A DNA stretch of 64,000 bases, from positions 1 to 64,000 of the forward strand of contig JAJRPO010000025.1 of assembly GCA_024280735.1 (NCBI GenBank). Reading direction: 5' to 3'. The translations under genes and the position numbers were made by a program. Positions 35,220-45,416 of this stretch are shown here, one piece after another; positions within the stretch are counted from its first letter, which is position 1, and each line of letters starts with the position of its first letter. The notes under the pieces were generated by a model that worked only from the letters and a program-made list of their open reading frames with translations, was not told where the DNA came from and made no database searches. The stretch comes from Alphaproteobacteria bacterium. Lineage in GTDB: Bacteria; Pseudomonadota; Alphaproteobacteria; Rhodobacterales; Rhodobacteraceae.

Positions 35220-36743
35220 TTGTCGAAGATTTTCAAACTTGTGCCAATTAGGGGTTTCATTCCGGCATTTTGCTTGTTGATTCTGGGTGCTTGCGCTGCA
35301 GTCATACCAAAACAAGCCATTCGAGTTGCGCAACCTGACAATTCGCCGGTTCGTAATTTCACCTCTTTCAGCCCATCATTGCGGTGTATGGATAACATGC
35401 TTGCAACTGCAAAACGCCCACGGGTTCTAATTTCCTCCACTGGGTTTCCGGATCTCTCCAAAAAGGTGACGGTCGGCGCAGATGAGATGTTGGTGAACGC
35501 GATAAATCAAATGAATCGCCAAAGTGGAACCTACGTTTTCATTGATCAGTCCTTGGAAAAGGACTGGGGTCAAATTGACCTTCTCACACCGCAAGAAGAA
35601 AACTTGCGTCCCCGCTACTACATTCGAGCAGCAGTCACGCAGGTGGATAAAGGCGTGGTTTCAGATAACGGCGCGCTGGATCTGAATCTTACAAATACGC
35701 CGAACCCATGGAATCCATTTAAAATTTCCCCCCAAAATGCAGAACTCAGCGCCGGGCGCGAGGTCGCGGTAATTACTGTCGACATGCATTTAGTTTCTTT
35801 TCCAGACAAGATTATTGTGCCTGGCTCTTCAGTCGCCAACTCCATGGTTGTTGTCACGAACAGTCGGGGCGCAGGTGTGGGGGGCCTTATCCGGCTGACA
35901 GGGTTCGATTTTTCTATTAAAATCAGCCGTGTGGAAAGCCTTGGGCAAGCGGTCCGTAATTTGGCGGAACTCGGTGTGATCGAGTTGCTAGGGCGCCACG
36001 CGCGGGTTCCCTATTGGAATTGCCTCAACATTCGCCCTAGCAATCAAAAACTCGACAATCTCGACGAAGTTCGTTTCAATGCTATGTCGCGCCCGTCCAA
36101 AATCTCCGAGGCGCAAAAATTGTTGGCATTCCTTGGCTATTGGAGTGGCGAACCCTCTGGAAGGCTTGGGCAAACAACCCGAAAAGCAATCAGTCATTTT
36201 CAAGCAGACAATAAGCTGATCGCAACGGGGGAACTGAATTACCAACTCTTTATTCTGTTGAAAGAAAGGGCGCGCGGATTTAGCAAAAATAGAAACCCGT
36301 TCCCAAGCAAGCCGAAACCTCTGTTACCTCCAGCTATTTCCCTTACATCGGATCGAGCAACCTATCGCAAAGGGGATGTTTTGCAATTACAGCTTTCCGT
36401 TCAAAAAGACGGGTTTGTTACTTGTTTCCATCAAACCGGTCGTGGAGGAATCGTTCAGATTTTGCCGGCAATACCAGGGCAAAGGATACAGGCACGTGGC
36501 GGAACTGTGCTAAATATTCCGGATCGAAATGCCAAATTCGATATCAAGTTTGAGGCTAAGGGTACCGAAGAAGGCGTGCTTTGCATTCTCGACAGCGTTT
36601 CAAAAGAAAAAGCCAATCCAATCGCTTTAGCAAGAGGTGCATTGAAACCTGAGAATGCCCGATCCTTTCAGGAAATCGCCGAAATCTATCACCGCAACAG
36701 GAAAGAAATATCGACCACTGAGTTTCGGACCCGGTCTCGCTAG
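35220..36743 (+). CDS. CsgG/HfaB-like lipoprotein with PG-binding and DUF4384 domains
   Basis: The 507-residue protein has a lipoprotein signal (FCLLILGAC, lipid-modified Cys near residue 25). Residues ~65-260 resemble the CsgG/HfaB outer-membrane secretion family (RVLISSTGFPDLS, YYIRAAVTQVD, and the ending LGQAVRNLAELGVIELLGRH). A peptidoglycan_binding_1 repeat follows (KLLAFLGYWSGEPSGRLGQT). The C-terminus is DUF4384 (SDRATYRKGDVLQLQLSVQK, DGFVTCFHQTGRGGIVQILP), a domain often found with caspase-like proteins. The TTG start has AGAGGG upstream. It probably forms an outer-membrane, wall-anchored export or assembly factor for the locus. Confidence 0.72.
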   Translation: MSKIFKLVPIRGFIPAFCLLILGACAAVIPKQAIRVAQPDNSPVRNFTSFSPSLRCMDNMLATAKRPRVLISSTGFPDLSKKVTVGADEMLVNAINQMNRQSGTYVFIDQSLEKDWGQIDLLTPQEENLRPRYYIRAAVTQVDKGVVSDNGALDLNLTNTPNPWNPFKISPQNAELSAGREVAVITVDMHLVSFPDKIIVPGSSVANSMVVVTNSRGAGVGGLIRLTGFDFSIKISRVESLGQAVRNLAELGVIELLGRHARVPYWNCLNIRPSNQKLDNLDEVRFNAMSRPSKISEAQKLLAFLGYWSGEPSGRLGQTTRKAISHFQADNKLIATGELNYQLFILLKERARGFSKNRNPFPSKPKPLLPPAISLTSDRATYRKGDVLQLQLSVQKDGFVTCFHQTGRGGIVQILPAIPGQRIQARGGTVLNIPDRNAKFDIKFEAKGTEEGVLCILDSVSKEKANPIALARGALKPENARSFQEIAEIYHRNRKEISTTEFRTRSR

Positions 36744-37189
36744 GGCATCCTCGTTTTCCCAAAAACTTGCGCGACGAAGGCCGCATCTCCGGCGTTTTCC
36801 AAAACAGACTGCGCTTCGATCACATCCATCCAAAGCGCGGTATGGTTCTTTTCTGGCGGCTCAGAAATTTTTCGAGCAGGTATGCACAGAAAAATATGGC
36901 ATATTTTATGGGCCCATAGATCGTATTCCGGCATATAAGAGTATCGCTGATATGCGCCAAGCCGCCTTTGAACTGCAATTCGGTGGCCGGTTTCCTCAAA
37001 GACCTCTCGATGCAACGCGCGGATCGGTGTTTCCCCGGGGTCAATTCCACCGCCTGGCAGCTGAATTTCCGAGGTTTCCAGAAACTGATGCGTAAGCAAC
37101 AAATCCCTTCCCAAAGCAATTATGCCGTATGCACCGGGGCGATCAATGTATTTGACGTTTGCACGCCGTGGGCTACCATATCTTTTCAT
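36740..37189 (-). CDS. Nudix hydrolase
   Basis: The 149-residue Nudix protein has the box GGGIDPGETPIRALHREVFE followed by ETG. The N-terminus (YIDRPGAYGIIALGRDLLLT) is the usual ADP-ribose/nucleotide-type start. The exact substrate is not readable. Its stop overlaps the convergent lipoprotein stop by four bases. It diverges from hslO. Confidence 0.85.
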   Translation of the reverse strand: MKRYGSPRRANVKYIDRPGAYGIIALGRDLLLTHQFLETSEIQLPGGGIDPGETPIRALHREVFEETGHRIAVQRRLGAYQRYSYMPEYDLWAHKICHIFLCIPARKISEPPEKNHTALWMDVIEAQSVLENAGDAAFVAQVFGKTRMP

Positions 37190-37273
37190 GCCCTTGGCTT
37201 ATCAACAATAATGTGCAAATGGCAGCAGGGAATTGAGTATTTTCTGATACCACCGTTCAAAAGGACACTCGTC

Positions 37274-38260
37274 ATGACCGAATCCACTAATACCACCAAA
37301 TGGGATGACCTGATTTTGCCATTCCAGCTGGACCGCGCCGACATTCGCGGGCGGGTTGCACGGCTTGACGGGGTTCTTGATCAAATATTGGCGCAGCACA
37401 ATTACCCTTTAGAAGTTTCGGCGCAAGTTGCGGAGGCCGCGATCCTGACGGCAATGATTGGCCAAACCATCGATTTGCGCTGGAAACTGTCGCTTCAAAT
37501 TCGCGGGGATGGGCCTTTGCGGATCGTCGCTACCGATTTTTACGCGCCAACCGAGACAGGCGCGCCTGCAAAAATACGCGCTTGGGCCAGCTTTGACCCT
37601 GCCCGCCTGCAAGAGACCTCCGGCACCGGTTTTGAAAAAATTGGCAAGGGCATGTTTGCGGTCCTGATTGATCACGGCGACGGCAGTAAACCTTATCAAG
37701 GGTTAACGGCGCTAACAGGGGATTCTCTTTCCGCCTGTGCGGAGAACTATTTTGCCCAGTCAGAACAGTTGCCAACACGGTTTCACACGGTTGCCGCACA
37801 ATCGAGCACACCGGATTCAAAAGAGAACTGGCGCGCGGGTGGATTGATGATTCAACACATGCCAAAAGCATCCCCTTTTGCAAAAGACGCGGATCCTGCG
37901 ACTATGCCGATGCTGGTGGAAACACTTTCGGATGAAGACGCCGAAAACTGGAATCGCACCGCGATCCTGATGGATACGGTGGAAGAAACAGAGCTGATTG
38001 GCCCATATGTATCACAGACCCAACTGCTGACGCGACTATTTCATGAGGATGATCCCCGCGTTTTTGACCCTCAAAAAATTGAATTCGGATGTACGTGCAG
38101 TGCCGATAAAGTGCGGCAAACCATGTCGATTTATTCCGCCAAAGACATTCAAAAGATGACAACGCCTGAGGGCACTGTAACGGCGGATTGTCAGTTTTGC
38201 GCCGCCCATTATGTTCTCGACCCCAAAGAATTGGGATTTGAGGCGCAAAAGAAAGTATAG
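37274..38260 (+). CDS. hslO: Hsp33 redox-regulated chaperone
   Basis: This cytosolic holdase is activated by oxidative unfolding of a zinc-binding C-terminus. The N-terminal domain has FQLDRADIRGRVARL and GPLRIVATDFYAP; the tail carries FGCTCSADKV and TADCQFC, giving the CxC...CxxC zinc switch. ATG 37274 gives about 328 residues, the normal length; the ORF-track start at 36968 is an upstream extension. Confidence 0.95.
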   Translation: MTESTNTTKWDDLILPFQLDRADIRGRVARLDGVLDQILAQHNYPLEVSAQVAEAAILTAMIGQTIDLRWKLSLQIRGDGPLRIVATDFYAPTETGAPAKIRAWASFDPARLQETSGTGFEKIGKGMFAVLIDHGDGSKPYQGLTALTGDSLSACAENYFAQSEQLPTRFHTVAAQSSTPDSKENWRAGGLMIQHMPKASPFAKDADPATMPMLVETLSDEDAENWNRTAILMDTVEETELIGPYVSQTQLLTRLFHEDDPRVFDPQKIEFGCTCSADKVRQTMSIYSAKDIQKMTTPEGTVTADCQFCAAHYVLDPKELGFEAQKKV

Positions 38261-38299
38261 CACGGTTGCCCTTTGCCATCGTCTACGTCACAAGTTTTC

Positions 38300-38920
38300 A
38301 TGCCCCAATTACCTGTCAGTTATGAAACACTCCGTGCCGCCCTAAAGGGCACGCAGCAACTTTCTCATACTTCGGATTTCGACCTGAATTCGGACATGTG
38401 GCCTAAAGATGTAAATTTGCGGGCAGCCGCGGTGTTACTCCCGTTGATCGAACGCGCCACCGGGCTTCATGTAGTGCTGACAAAACGCGCTGCCAATTTG
38501 CGAAACCACCCGGGGCAAATTGCATTTCCGGGCGGCAAGGTAGATGCCATGGATGAAAACCCGCAAGCCGCGGCGCTGCGAGAGGCGCAGGAGGAAATCG
38601 GGTTAAAACATCTGGATGCTGAAATCCTGGGCGGTTTGCCAAATCACGAAACCGTAACCGGTTTTGATGTTCATTTATTTGTCGCAAAGGTTAACCCGCG
38701 CTTTATTTCGTTTGCCGATGCCGGAGAAGTGGAAGAAGTTTTTGAAGTCCCCTTGGCACATGTATTGTCGCCTGAGAATTATCTGATTGAGGGTCGCGTC
38801 TGGCAGGGAAAAATGCGGCACTATTATGTTGTGCCCTATGGCCCGTATTACATCTGGGGGGCGACCGCACGAATGTTGCGCATGTTCGCCGATCGAGTGG
38901 AGAAGTTCCATGAAAATTGA
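38300..38920 (+). CDS. Nudix CoA pyrophosphatase (NudL-like)
   Basis: The ~206-residue Nudix hydrolase has LTKRAANLRNHPGQIAFPGG before the Nudix box (GGKVDAMDENPQAAALREAQ then EEIGL). This is the CoA-pyrophosphatase subfamily motif that precedes the box in NudL/YeaB. I prefer ATG 38300; the track uses TTG 38273, and neither has a good ribosome binding site. The gene overlaps cca by 11 bases, so the pair is coupled. Confidence 0.87.
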   Translation: MPQLPVSYETLRAALKGTQQLSHTSDFDLNSDMWPKDVNLRAAAVLLPLIERATGLHVVLTKRAANLRNHPGQIAFPGGKVDAMDENPQAAALREAQEEIGLKHLDAEILGGLPNHETVTGFDVHLFVAKVNPRFISFADAGEVEEVFEVPLAHVLSPENYLIEGRVWQGKMRHYYVVPYGPYYIWGATARMLRMFADRVEKFHEN

Positions 38921-40058
38921 TGCGAAGTGGATGCATTTACCAGCCTCTATCGTTATCATGCAAGCGTTGGCAAAGGCCGGAAAACAGGCGTTTTTTGTCG
39001 GCGGTTGCGTGCGAAATCATCTTTTGGGCGCTGCTATTTCAGACCTTGATATTGCGACCGATGCACGGCCAGAACAGACCCTGAAAATCATGGAGAAGGC
39101 AGGTTTGCGAACCATCCCCACCGGCATTGAACACGGTACGGTAACCGCCCTTTCAGGTGGCGCAGCTTACGAAATCACGACGTTTCGTAGAGACGTAGAA
39201 ACAGATGGCAGGCGGGCCGTGGTGGCCTTTTCCACCGATATTCTGGATGATGCGCGGCGCCGAGATTTCACTATGAACGCTTTGTATGCAGGGATAAACG
39301 GTGAAGTTCTTGACCCCTTGAACGGCCTGCCAGACCTGCGCGCGCGCCGTGTTCGGTTCATCGAAAATGCCGGTGATCGCATTGCCGAGGATTATTTGCG
39401 GATTTTGCGGTTTTTCCGATTTCATGCTTGGTACGGGGACCCAACCGGCGGTCTGGATGTCGAAGGTTTGGCCGCTTGTGCAGCTGGCGTAGAGGGCATC
39501 AATACCCTTTCTAAAGAGCGCATCGGTTCAGAAATGCGGAAACTTCTGGGCGCAACTGATCCAGCGCCTTCCCTCGCCTCGATGAGCCATTGCGGTGCTT
39601 TGATGCGGATTCTTCCAGGGGCCAACCCGTCTGCAATTGCGCCTCTGGTGCATTTTGAATGTCAGGCAGGTATCGCGCCGAGTTGGCAACGCAGATTGGC
39701 GGCGTTGGGTGGGGAGCGCCCGATGGAAAACTTGCGTCTTAGCAAAGCTGAAGCGCGGAGGTTGGCTGCTGTTCTTAAGTTGGTTTCGGCCGGTAGTACA
39801 CCAGCAGAAGCTGGCTACCGTCACGGTGAAGACATTGCCAAAGACAGCGTTTTGGTCACAGCAGCCAGTTTATCGATGCCAGTTCCATCAAACAGTTTTG
39901 CCGAGATTGAGCGCGGGGCGACGGCAAGGTTTCCCGTTCAAGCCAAAGATTTTCAAGGCAAGCTTGAAGGGAAAGAACTCGGCGACAAGTTGAAAGCTTT
40001 GGAGAAACGCTGGGTCAATTCTGGCCTGCATGCAAGCCAAGCTGAACTTTTAGATTGA
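38910..40058 (+). CDS. cca: CCA tRNA nucleotidyltransferase / poly(A) polymerase family
   Basis: This class II nucleotidyltransferase adds or repairs the CCA end of tRNAs. Motifs: FFVGGCVRNHLLG with SDLDIATDARP (catalytic DxD), RRDFTMNALYAG and EDYLRILRFFRFHAWYG. The start at ATG 38910 follows GTGGAGAAG, inside the end of the Nudix gene, and gives about 382 residues; the track start at 38787 is in the Nudix gene. A poly(A) polymerase role cannot be excluded from sequence alone. Confidence 0.92.
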   Translation: MKIDAKWMHLPASIVIMQALAKAGKQAFFVGGCVRNHLLGAAISDLDIATDARPEQTLKIMEKAGLRTIPTGIEHGTVTALSGGAAYEITTFRRDVETDGRRAVVAFSTDILDDARRRDFTMNALYAGINGEVLDPLNGLPDLRARRVRFIENAGDRIAEDYLRILRFFRFHAWYGDPTGGLDVEGLAACAAGVEGINTLSKERIGSEMRKLLGATDPAPSLASMSHCGALMRILPGANPSAIAPLVHFECQAGIAPSWQRRLAALGGERPMENLRLSKAEARRLAAVLKLVSAGSTPAEAGYRHGEDIAKDSVLVTAASLSMPVPSNSFAEIERGATARFPVQAKDFQGKLEGKELGDKLKALEKRWVNSGLHASQAELLD

Positions 40059-40117
40059 CCTGTACGGGTAGCTTTGTCAAACTAGGTCAATATTACATAC
40101 CCAAATAGGCCTCCCCA

Positions 40118-40723
40118 ATGCCCCTAGACGTCTTGCTCTCTCTTATCGGTATCGCTGTGGCTGCGGCATGGACCCCCGGCCCAAATAATGCGCTGGTCGC
40201 CAGTTCCGGCGCACGTTTCGGTATTCGCCGCACAATCCCTCACATCATAGGTATTGGGGTCGGCTTCCCGATTATGATCTTTTGTGTTGCAATCGGTTTG
40301 GGTCAGATTTTTCAGCAAAGCGCCGTACTCCGCGAAATCATCCGATACGGCGGCATTGTATTACTGCTGTTTGTGGCATGGAATATTGCAAGGGCTGGCG
40401 ATCCCACCAAAAACGGGAAAAACACCCGTCCTTTTAGCTTTGTTCAGGCCGCAGCCTTCCAATGGGTTAACCCCAAAGCTTGGGTCATGGCCATCGGGAT
40501 TTCGGCCCAATACGTTAGCTCGGACGCACCTGTTTTCACGGCCCTGATAGTATCGACGGTTTTCTTGGTTGTCGGTTTTGGTTCTGCCAGCAGTTGGGCG
40601 ATGTTTGGGGCCGTCATGCAACACTGGCTCGGGTCAAACAACAGACTGCGTATTTTCAACTTCACCATGGCAGCCCTGATCGTCCTGAGTGTCTTCATCA
40701 TCTTCTTTGCAGAACTTGCTTGA
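40118..40723 (+). CDS. LysE-family amino-acid exporter (first of a pair)
   Basis: The 201-residue inner-membrane protein has about six helices and the family signature AAWTPGPNNALVASSGARFGIRR near the N-terminus, with FQWVNPKAWVMAIG in the middle. Members export amino acids or related metabolites; the substrate is unknown. Its stop overlaps the start of a second LysE gene (TGATG). Confidence 0.9.
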   Translation: MPLDVLLSLIGIAVAAAWTPGPNNALVASSGARFGIRRTIPHIIGIGVGFPIMIFCVAIGLGQIFQQSAVLREIIRYGGIVLLLFVAWNIARAGDPTKNGKNTRPFSFVQAAAFQWVNPKAWVMAIGISAQYVSSDAPVFTALIVSTVFLVVGFGSASSWAMFGAVMQHWLGSNNRLRIFNFTMAALIVLSVFIIFFAELA

Positions 40724-41304
40724 TGTTTGATCCGCTTATCACTTTTTTGATTGCCGGAATGGCAAGCCCCGGGCCGAATGTCATCATGTTGACCACATCG
40801 GGTGCCCGTTTTGGTGCCCGCGCGACATGGCACCATCTCATCGGCGTCGTGCTGGGGGTCGGCGTAATTGGCGCGGTCTCTGGCTTGGGTATTGGCGCAA
40901 TATTGTTGGCCAGGCCAGAACTGGCCCTCGTTTTGCAAATCATCTCGGCGGTTTGGATACTTTGGATGGCCTATGCCTTGTTGCGACAAGATAAAACCGG
41001 AAGTTCAGACACGCCGGACCGGCCAATGCGGTTTCTTGAGGCTGTCTTGTTTCAGTGGGTAAACCCCAAAGTTTGGGCAATCGCGCTGGCCGCATCTAGT
41101 GGCTATTCCACGGACCTGCCGCCTATTGATGACGCCATTCGCCTTGGCCTGTCTTTTTCCGGGGTCAATTTTTTCGTGTGCATTTTCTGGACGTATTCCG
41201 GTCAACTTTTGGCACGTTTACTCAACAGTGAACGCGCTTGGTGGATATTTCGCATTGTTATGGCCATCTTCTTGGCCCTATCTGCCTTGCTTGTTTTTGC
41301 CTAG
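40723..41304 (+). CDS. LysE-family amino-acid exporter (second of a pair)
   Basis: A tandem paralog of the preceding gene, about 193 residues, with GMASPGPNVIMLTTSGARFG and FQWVNPKVWAIALAA. The start is the ATG that overlaps the upstream stop; the track start at 40594 lies inside the first gene. Two coupled LysE genes may act as a heteromeric exporter or reflect a recent duplication. Confidence 0.9.
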   Translation: MFDPLITFLIAGMASPGPNVIMLTTSGARFGARATWHHLIGVVLGVGVIGAVSGLGIGAILLARPELALVLQIISAVWILWMAYALLRQDKTGSSDTPDRPMRFLEAVLFQWVNPKVWAIALAASSGYSTDLPPIDDAIRLGLSFSGVNFFVCIFWTYSGQLLARLLNSERAWWIFRIVMAIFLALSALLVFA

Positions 41305-41343
41305 GCGGGTTAAGACCTGCTGAGTAGAACCATAGGTGATAAA

Positions 41344-42573
41344 ATGACCACGCGCGTAAAAATAGACCGACTCGGCCATCAAGGCGACGGGATCGCTGTT
41401 GTCGACGGGAATGATGTGTTTATTCCGTTTGTTATACCGAATGAGGTCGTCGAGGGCGAAATCACCAACGGGCGCATGTCATCCCCGCGCATTGTTGAAC
41501 CCGTATCAGAGCGCATAAAAGCCCCTTGCCGGCACTTTAAAACCTGTGGCGGCTGCCTGACACAGCATATCAACGACGACATGCTGGCCGAATGGAAACA
41601 AAATAGTGTGCGGGAAACACTGGCGCGGAATGGGTTAACGCCTGAATTCCGGGACATTCAAACCTCCCCTCCCCATTCGCGCCGTCGTGCGGTTTTTACG
41701 GCGCGTCGCACCAAAAAGGGTGCAATGATCGGGTTTCATGGCCGTGCTTCGGATACGTTGATTGATCTTCTCGACTGCACATTGATACGGCCCGAAATTC
41801 TGGCAGCTTTAGACGGGTTGAAAGATTTGACGCGCATTGGAGCATCCCGCAAAGGTGAAATCCGAATTTCGGTGACGCATAGTATCGGTGGTCTTGATAT
41901 TGAGCTACGGGATGCCAAGGAGTTGGAACCCGCCCAGTTGGTCGAAGTTTCGGCCATTGCCCAGCGCGAAAAATATGCGCGGGTTGTTTGGAACGATGAA
42001 GTCGTTTTACAAATTCAACCGCCCGTGCAGCAATTTGGCAAGGCCCGTGTATTACCGCCGCCAAGTGCGTTTTTACAGGCAACCCGCGAGGGCGAGACCA
42101 CGCTGATCGCAGCCGTTCGCGAGATTTGTCAGGACAGTAAAAGAGTGTTGGACCTGTTCGCCGGTTGTGGCACGTTTAGCCTGCCAATTGCAGAAACCGC
42201 CGAGGTTCACGCAGTGGAAGGCGAGGGGGATATGTTGACAGCCCTCGATACAGCTTGGCGTCAGACAACAGGCCTAAAAACCGTTACGACCGAGACCAGA
42301 GACCTGTTTCGCCGTCCGCTCTTGCTTGACGATTTCAAAGGGTTTGATGCGGCAATCATCGATCCGCCGCGAACCGGGGCCAAGGCACAGGTAGAGATGC
42401 TGGCACCGTCAGGCATTCGCAAAATTGCTTTTGTCAGCTGTAACCCTGCAACATTTGCGAGGGACGCGCAGGTTCTAATAACAGCAGGCTATGCCCTTGA
42501 TTGGGTTCAAGTGATTGATCAATTCCGGTGGTCGGCTCACTCCGAGCTAGTCGCCCAATTTACCTTGGGCTGA
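41344..42573 (+). CDS. Class I SAM-dependent RNA 5-methyluridine methyltransferase (TrmA/RlmD family)
   Basis: The protein has an N-terminal TRAM-like domain (VKIDRLGHQGDGIAVVDGND), an Fe-S cysteine set (PCRHFKTCGGCLTQH), SAM motif VLDLFAGCGTFSLPIA, and catalytic motif SCNPATFARD containing the nucleophilic cysteine. The family methylates U in tRNA or 23S rRNA; alphaproteobacteria usually encode one member, so rRNA is the likely target, but this is not certain. It is convergent with dxs, 14 bases away. Confidence 0.9.
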   Translation: MTTRVKIDRLGHQGDGIAVVDGNDVFIPFVIPNEVVEGEITNGRMSSPRIVEPVSERIKAPCRHFKTCGGCLTQHINDDMLAEWKQNSVRETLARNGLTPEFRDIQTSPPHSRRRAVFTARRTKKGAMIGFHGRASDTLIDLLDCTLIRPEILAALDGLKDLTRIGASRKGEIRISVTHSIGGLDIELRDAKELEPAQLVEVSAIAQREKYARVVWNDEVVLQIQPPVQQFGKARVLPPPSAFLQATREGETTLIAAVREICQDSKRVLDLFAGCGTFSLPIAETAEVHAVEGEGDMLTALDTAWRQTTGLKTVTTETRDLFRRPLLLDDFKGFDAAIIDPPRTGAKAQVEMLAPSGIRKIAFVSCNPATFARDAQVLITAGYALDWVQVIDQFRWSAHSELVAQFTLG

Positions 42574-42587
42574 CTAGCAATCAAAGC

Positions 42588-44519
42588 TTAGGCGCGCGCG
42601 GCCCCAATCTGGCTAACGCCTAAAACATCCAGAACTTTCGCCTCAATTTGGGGCGCATTCATTCCCGCAACTTCATACATTTTGGCAGGAGAGTTTTGGT
42701 CGATAAAGGTGTCGGGAAAAACCATTGCGCGGATTTTCAGGCCTTTGTCAAACGCGCCATCATCCGCTAGGAATTGCATCACATGGCTGGAAAACCCGCC
42801 GATGCTGCCCTCCTCAACCGTGATCAACGCCTCGTGGTTGGCGGCAAGCTGGCGAATTAGGTCCTGATCCAGCGGCTTGGCAAACCGTGCATCTGCGATA
42901 GTTGGCTTTATGCCTAGACGGGCGAGCGATTCCGAGGCTTTCAAACATTCCTGCAACCGGGTGCCAAAGGATAGAATGGCAACACGGCTACCCTCTTGGA
43001 TAATCCGGCCTTTGCCAATTTCAAGTGGCACACCCAGTTCTGGCAAATTCACGCCAACACCCTCGCCGCGCGGAAAGCGGAATGCCGATGGGCGATCGTC
43101 TATTGCGGCAGCGGTGGCAACCATGTGAACCAGCTCCGCCTCATCTGCAGCGGCCATCACCACAAAATCCGGCAGGTTCGCCAAGAATCCAATGTCAAAA
43201 CTGCCCGCATGGGTGGCCCCATCCGCCCCGACCAAACCCGCACGATCAATTGCGAACCGAACTGGCAGGCGTTGCACCGCAACATCGTGAACCACTTGGT
43301 CATAGCCCCGTTGCAGAAATGTAGAATACATCGTGCAAAACGGTTTCATTCCACCGGCTGCAAGAGCCGCGCAAAAAGTGACGCCATGTTGTTCCGCAAT
43401 ACCCACATCAAAACAGCGATTCGGAAACCGTTCCGCAAATAGGTTCAGCCCGGTTCCATCCGGCATAGCCGCCGTGACCGCTACTATCTTGTCGTCTTTC
43501 TCCGCCTGCTTAATCAGACTATCGGCAAAAACTTTGGTATAGCTTGGCGCATTCGATACCGCCTTGTGTTGCTTGCCACTGACAACATCAAATCTGGCAA
43601 CCCCATGGTAACGGTCACTTGATGCCTCGGCTGGCGCATAGCCTTTGCCCTTTTTCGTCAGCACATGTATCAACATCGGCCCAGTGGCGCGTTGTTTTAC
43701 CGTGCGCAGCACATTTAACAATTGTTCCATATCGTGACCATCAATCGGCCCAACATAGGAAAACCCAAGCTGCTCAAACAAGGTGCCGCCCACGGTCATG
43801 TGTTTGACCATATCCTTGGCCCGTTTTGCCCCGTCGCGAAACGGCGGCGGCAACAGGGAAATCGCGCTTTTGGCGGCGGATTTCAGATCTTGAAAGGGTT
43901 CTTCCGCATAAAGGCGCGACAGGTAGGAAGACATCGCCCCAACGGGTGGGGCTATCGACATCTCATTATCATTCAGAATAACATACAGCCGTTTTTTCAA
44001 ATGACCGGCGTTGTTCATCGCCTCATAGGCCATGCCTGCCGACATGGCCCCATCGCCAATCACCGCAATGGAATCGCCCAAGCCGTGTTCCGGCGCGCCG
44101 CCCAAATCACGGGCCACAGCAAAGCCGAGTGCTGCGGAAATCGAGGTGGAACTGTGGCCCGCGCCAAACGGATCAAAGCCGCTCTCGGTACGTTTGGTAA
44201 AGCCCGACAACCCCTTGGGCTGGCGTAAGGTGCGGATACGGTCGCGCCGGCCAGTCAGGATTTTATGGGGGTAGCATTGGTGGCCAACATCCCAGATCAG
44301 GCGGTCCTTTGGCGTGTCAAACACCGCATGAATGGCCGTGGTCAATTCCACCACCCCCAACCCGGCACCCAGATGCCCGCCGGTTTCCGATACCGCAGAA
44401 ATGGTTTCCGCGCGCAACTCATCCGCCAATTGGCGCAGTTGTGCATCGGAAAACCGTTTCAGGTCTTCCGGCATATTCACCTGATCCAGCAGGGGCGTAT
44501 GGGGGCGATTGTCTGTCAT
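42588..44519 (-). CDS. dxs: 1-deoxy-D-xylulose-5-phosphate synthase
   Basis: This thiamine-dependent enzyme condenses pyruvate and glyceraldehyde-3-phosphate, the first step of the MEP isoprenoid pathway. TPP motif [18 protein letters not shown], catalytic histidines in [17 protein letters not shown] and [12 protein letters not shown], and transketolase central region [18 protein letters not shown] are all present. Length is 643 residues. It lies 12 bases downstream of ispA, in the operon deacetylase-xseB-ispA-dxs. Confidence 0.97.
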   Translation of the reverse strand: MTDNRPHTPLLDQVNMPEDLKRFSDAQLRQLADELRAETISAVSETGGHLGAGLGVVELTTAIHAVFDTPKDRLIWDVGHQCYPHKILTGRRDRIRTLRQPKGLSGFTKRTESGFDPFGAGHSSTSISAALGFAVARDLGGAPEHGLGDSIAVIGDGAMSAGMAYEAMNNAGHLKKRLYVILNDNEMSIAPPVGAMSSYLSRLYAEEPFQDLKSAAKSAISLLPPPFRDGAKRAKDMVKHMTVGGTLFEQLGFSYVGPIDGHDMEQLLNVLRTVKQRATGPMLIHVLTKKGKGYAPAEASSDRYHGVARFDVVSGKQHKAVSNAPSYTKVFADSLIKQAEKDDKIVAVTAAMPDGTGLNLFAERFPNRCFDVGIAEQHGVTFCAALAAGGMKPFCTMYSTFLQRGYDQVVHDVAVQRLPVRFAIDRAGLVGADGATHAGSFDIGFLANLPDFVVMAAADEAELVHMVATAAAIDDRPSAFRFPRGEGVGVNLPELGVPLEIGKGRIIQEGSRVAILSFGTRLQECLKASESLARLGIKPTIADARFAKPLDQDLIRQLAANHEALITVEEGSIGGFSSHVMQFLADDGAFDKGLKIRAMVFPDTFIDQNSPAKMYEVAGMNAPQIEAKVLDVLGVSQIGAARA

Positions 44520-44531
44520 TATCTCAGCCTA

Positions 44532-45413
44532 TCACATTTTCCGCGCGACAATAAAGCGAGCAACTTGGCGCAGCGCATCGCCGCGCGAACCATAAGGAGA
44601 GAGGATTTCGCAAGCCTCCTCAACCAGTATATTGGCACGCATCTTGGCCGCGTCCAGACCCAACAAAGAAACAAATGTCGCTTTACCTGCCTCGGCGTCC
44701 TTTTGCAGACGTTTGCCAGCGGCGGCCGGGTCGCCCTCCACGTCCAAAACATCATCCTGTATCTGAAACGCCAGCCCGATGGCATTGGCATAACGCCCCA
44801 AAACGCCGGTATCCTGCCCCGCCAGAATCGCACCGGCCTCAGCGGACCAACGGATCAACGCGCCTGTTTTATTGGCCTGCAACTCGGTAATTTCTGCGAG
44901 CGTCAGACCACGCGCAGAAGTTTCCGCTGCGATGTCTTGCGCTTGGCCCAGAACCATTCCTTGCCCCCCGGCAGCAGCAGCAAGAGTCGCAACTAGTTTG
45001 CACCGTATCGCCGCATTATCCGAGGTCGCCGGATCAGCCAACACTTCAAAGGCAAAAGCTTGCAACGCATCGCCAACCAGAACCCCCGCAGCTTCGTCCC
45101 ATTTCACATGCACAGTGGGTTTGCCCCGGCGCAGTTCGTCATCGTCCATACAGGGTAAATCATCATGTACCAGCGAGTAGGCATGTACCGCCTCGATCGC
45201 CGCGGCCGCCCGCAAGGCTTGTGCTGGATTAACATCGAACAACGTCGCTGATTCCAAAACTAAAAACGCCCGCAACCGTTTGCCGCCATTCATCGCGGCG
45301 TAACGCATCGGTTCTGCAACCAAACTGTCAGCGAGCTTTGGCAATAACGCATCAAGCGTCCTCTCCACGCGGGCAACGCAGTCAGCCAGTTGTTCTGGGA
45401 AAGGGCGGTTCAT
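44532..45413 (-). CDS. ispA: Polyprenyl (farnesyl) diphosphate synthase
   Basis: This chain-elongating prenyltransferase has first Asp-rich motif LVHDDLPCMDDDELRRG and second motif FQIQDDVLDVEGDP. Its length (293 residues) and LPCMDDD match short-chain FPP/GPP synthases. It supplies farnesyl diphosphate downstream of the MEP pathway and shares the operon with dxs. The upstream gene is xseB, three bases away. Confidence 0.95.
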   Translation of the reverse strand: MNRPFPEQLADCVARVERTLDALLPKLADSLVAEPMRYAAMNGGKRLRAFLVLESATLFDVNPAQALRAAAAIEAVHAYSLVHDDLPCMDDDELRRGKPTVHVKWDEAAGVLVGDALQAFAFEVLADPATSDNAAIRCKLVATLAAAAGGQGMVLGQAQDIAAETSARGLTLAEITELQANKTGALIRWSAEAGAILAGQDTGVLGRYANAIGLAFQIQDDVLDVEGDPAAAGKRLQKDAEAGKATFVSLLGLDAAKMRANILVEEACEILSPYGSRGDALRQVARFIVARKM

Positions 45414-45416
45414 TTG

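Noticed and set aside
44265-44996. 243-residue plus-strand ORF
   Set aside because: It is antisense to the 5' part of dxs and the 3' part of ispA, both well conserved.
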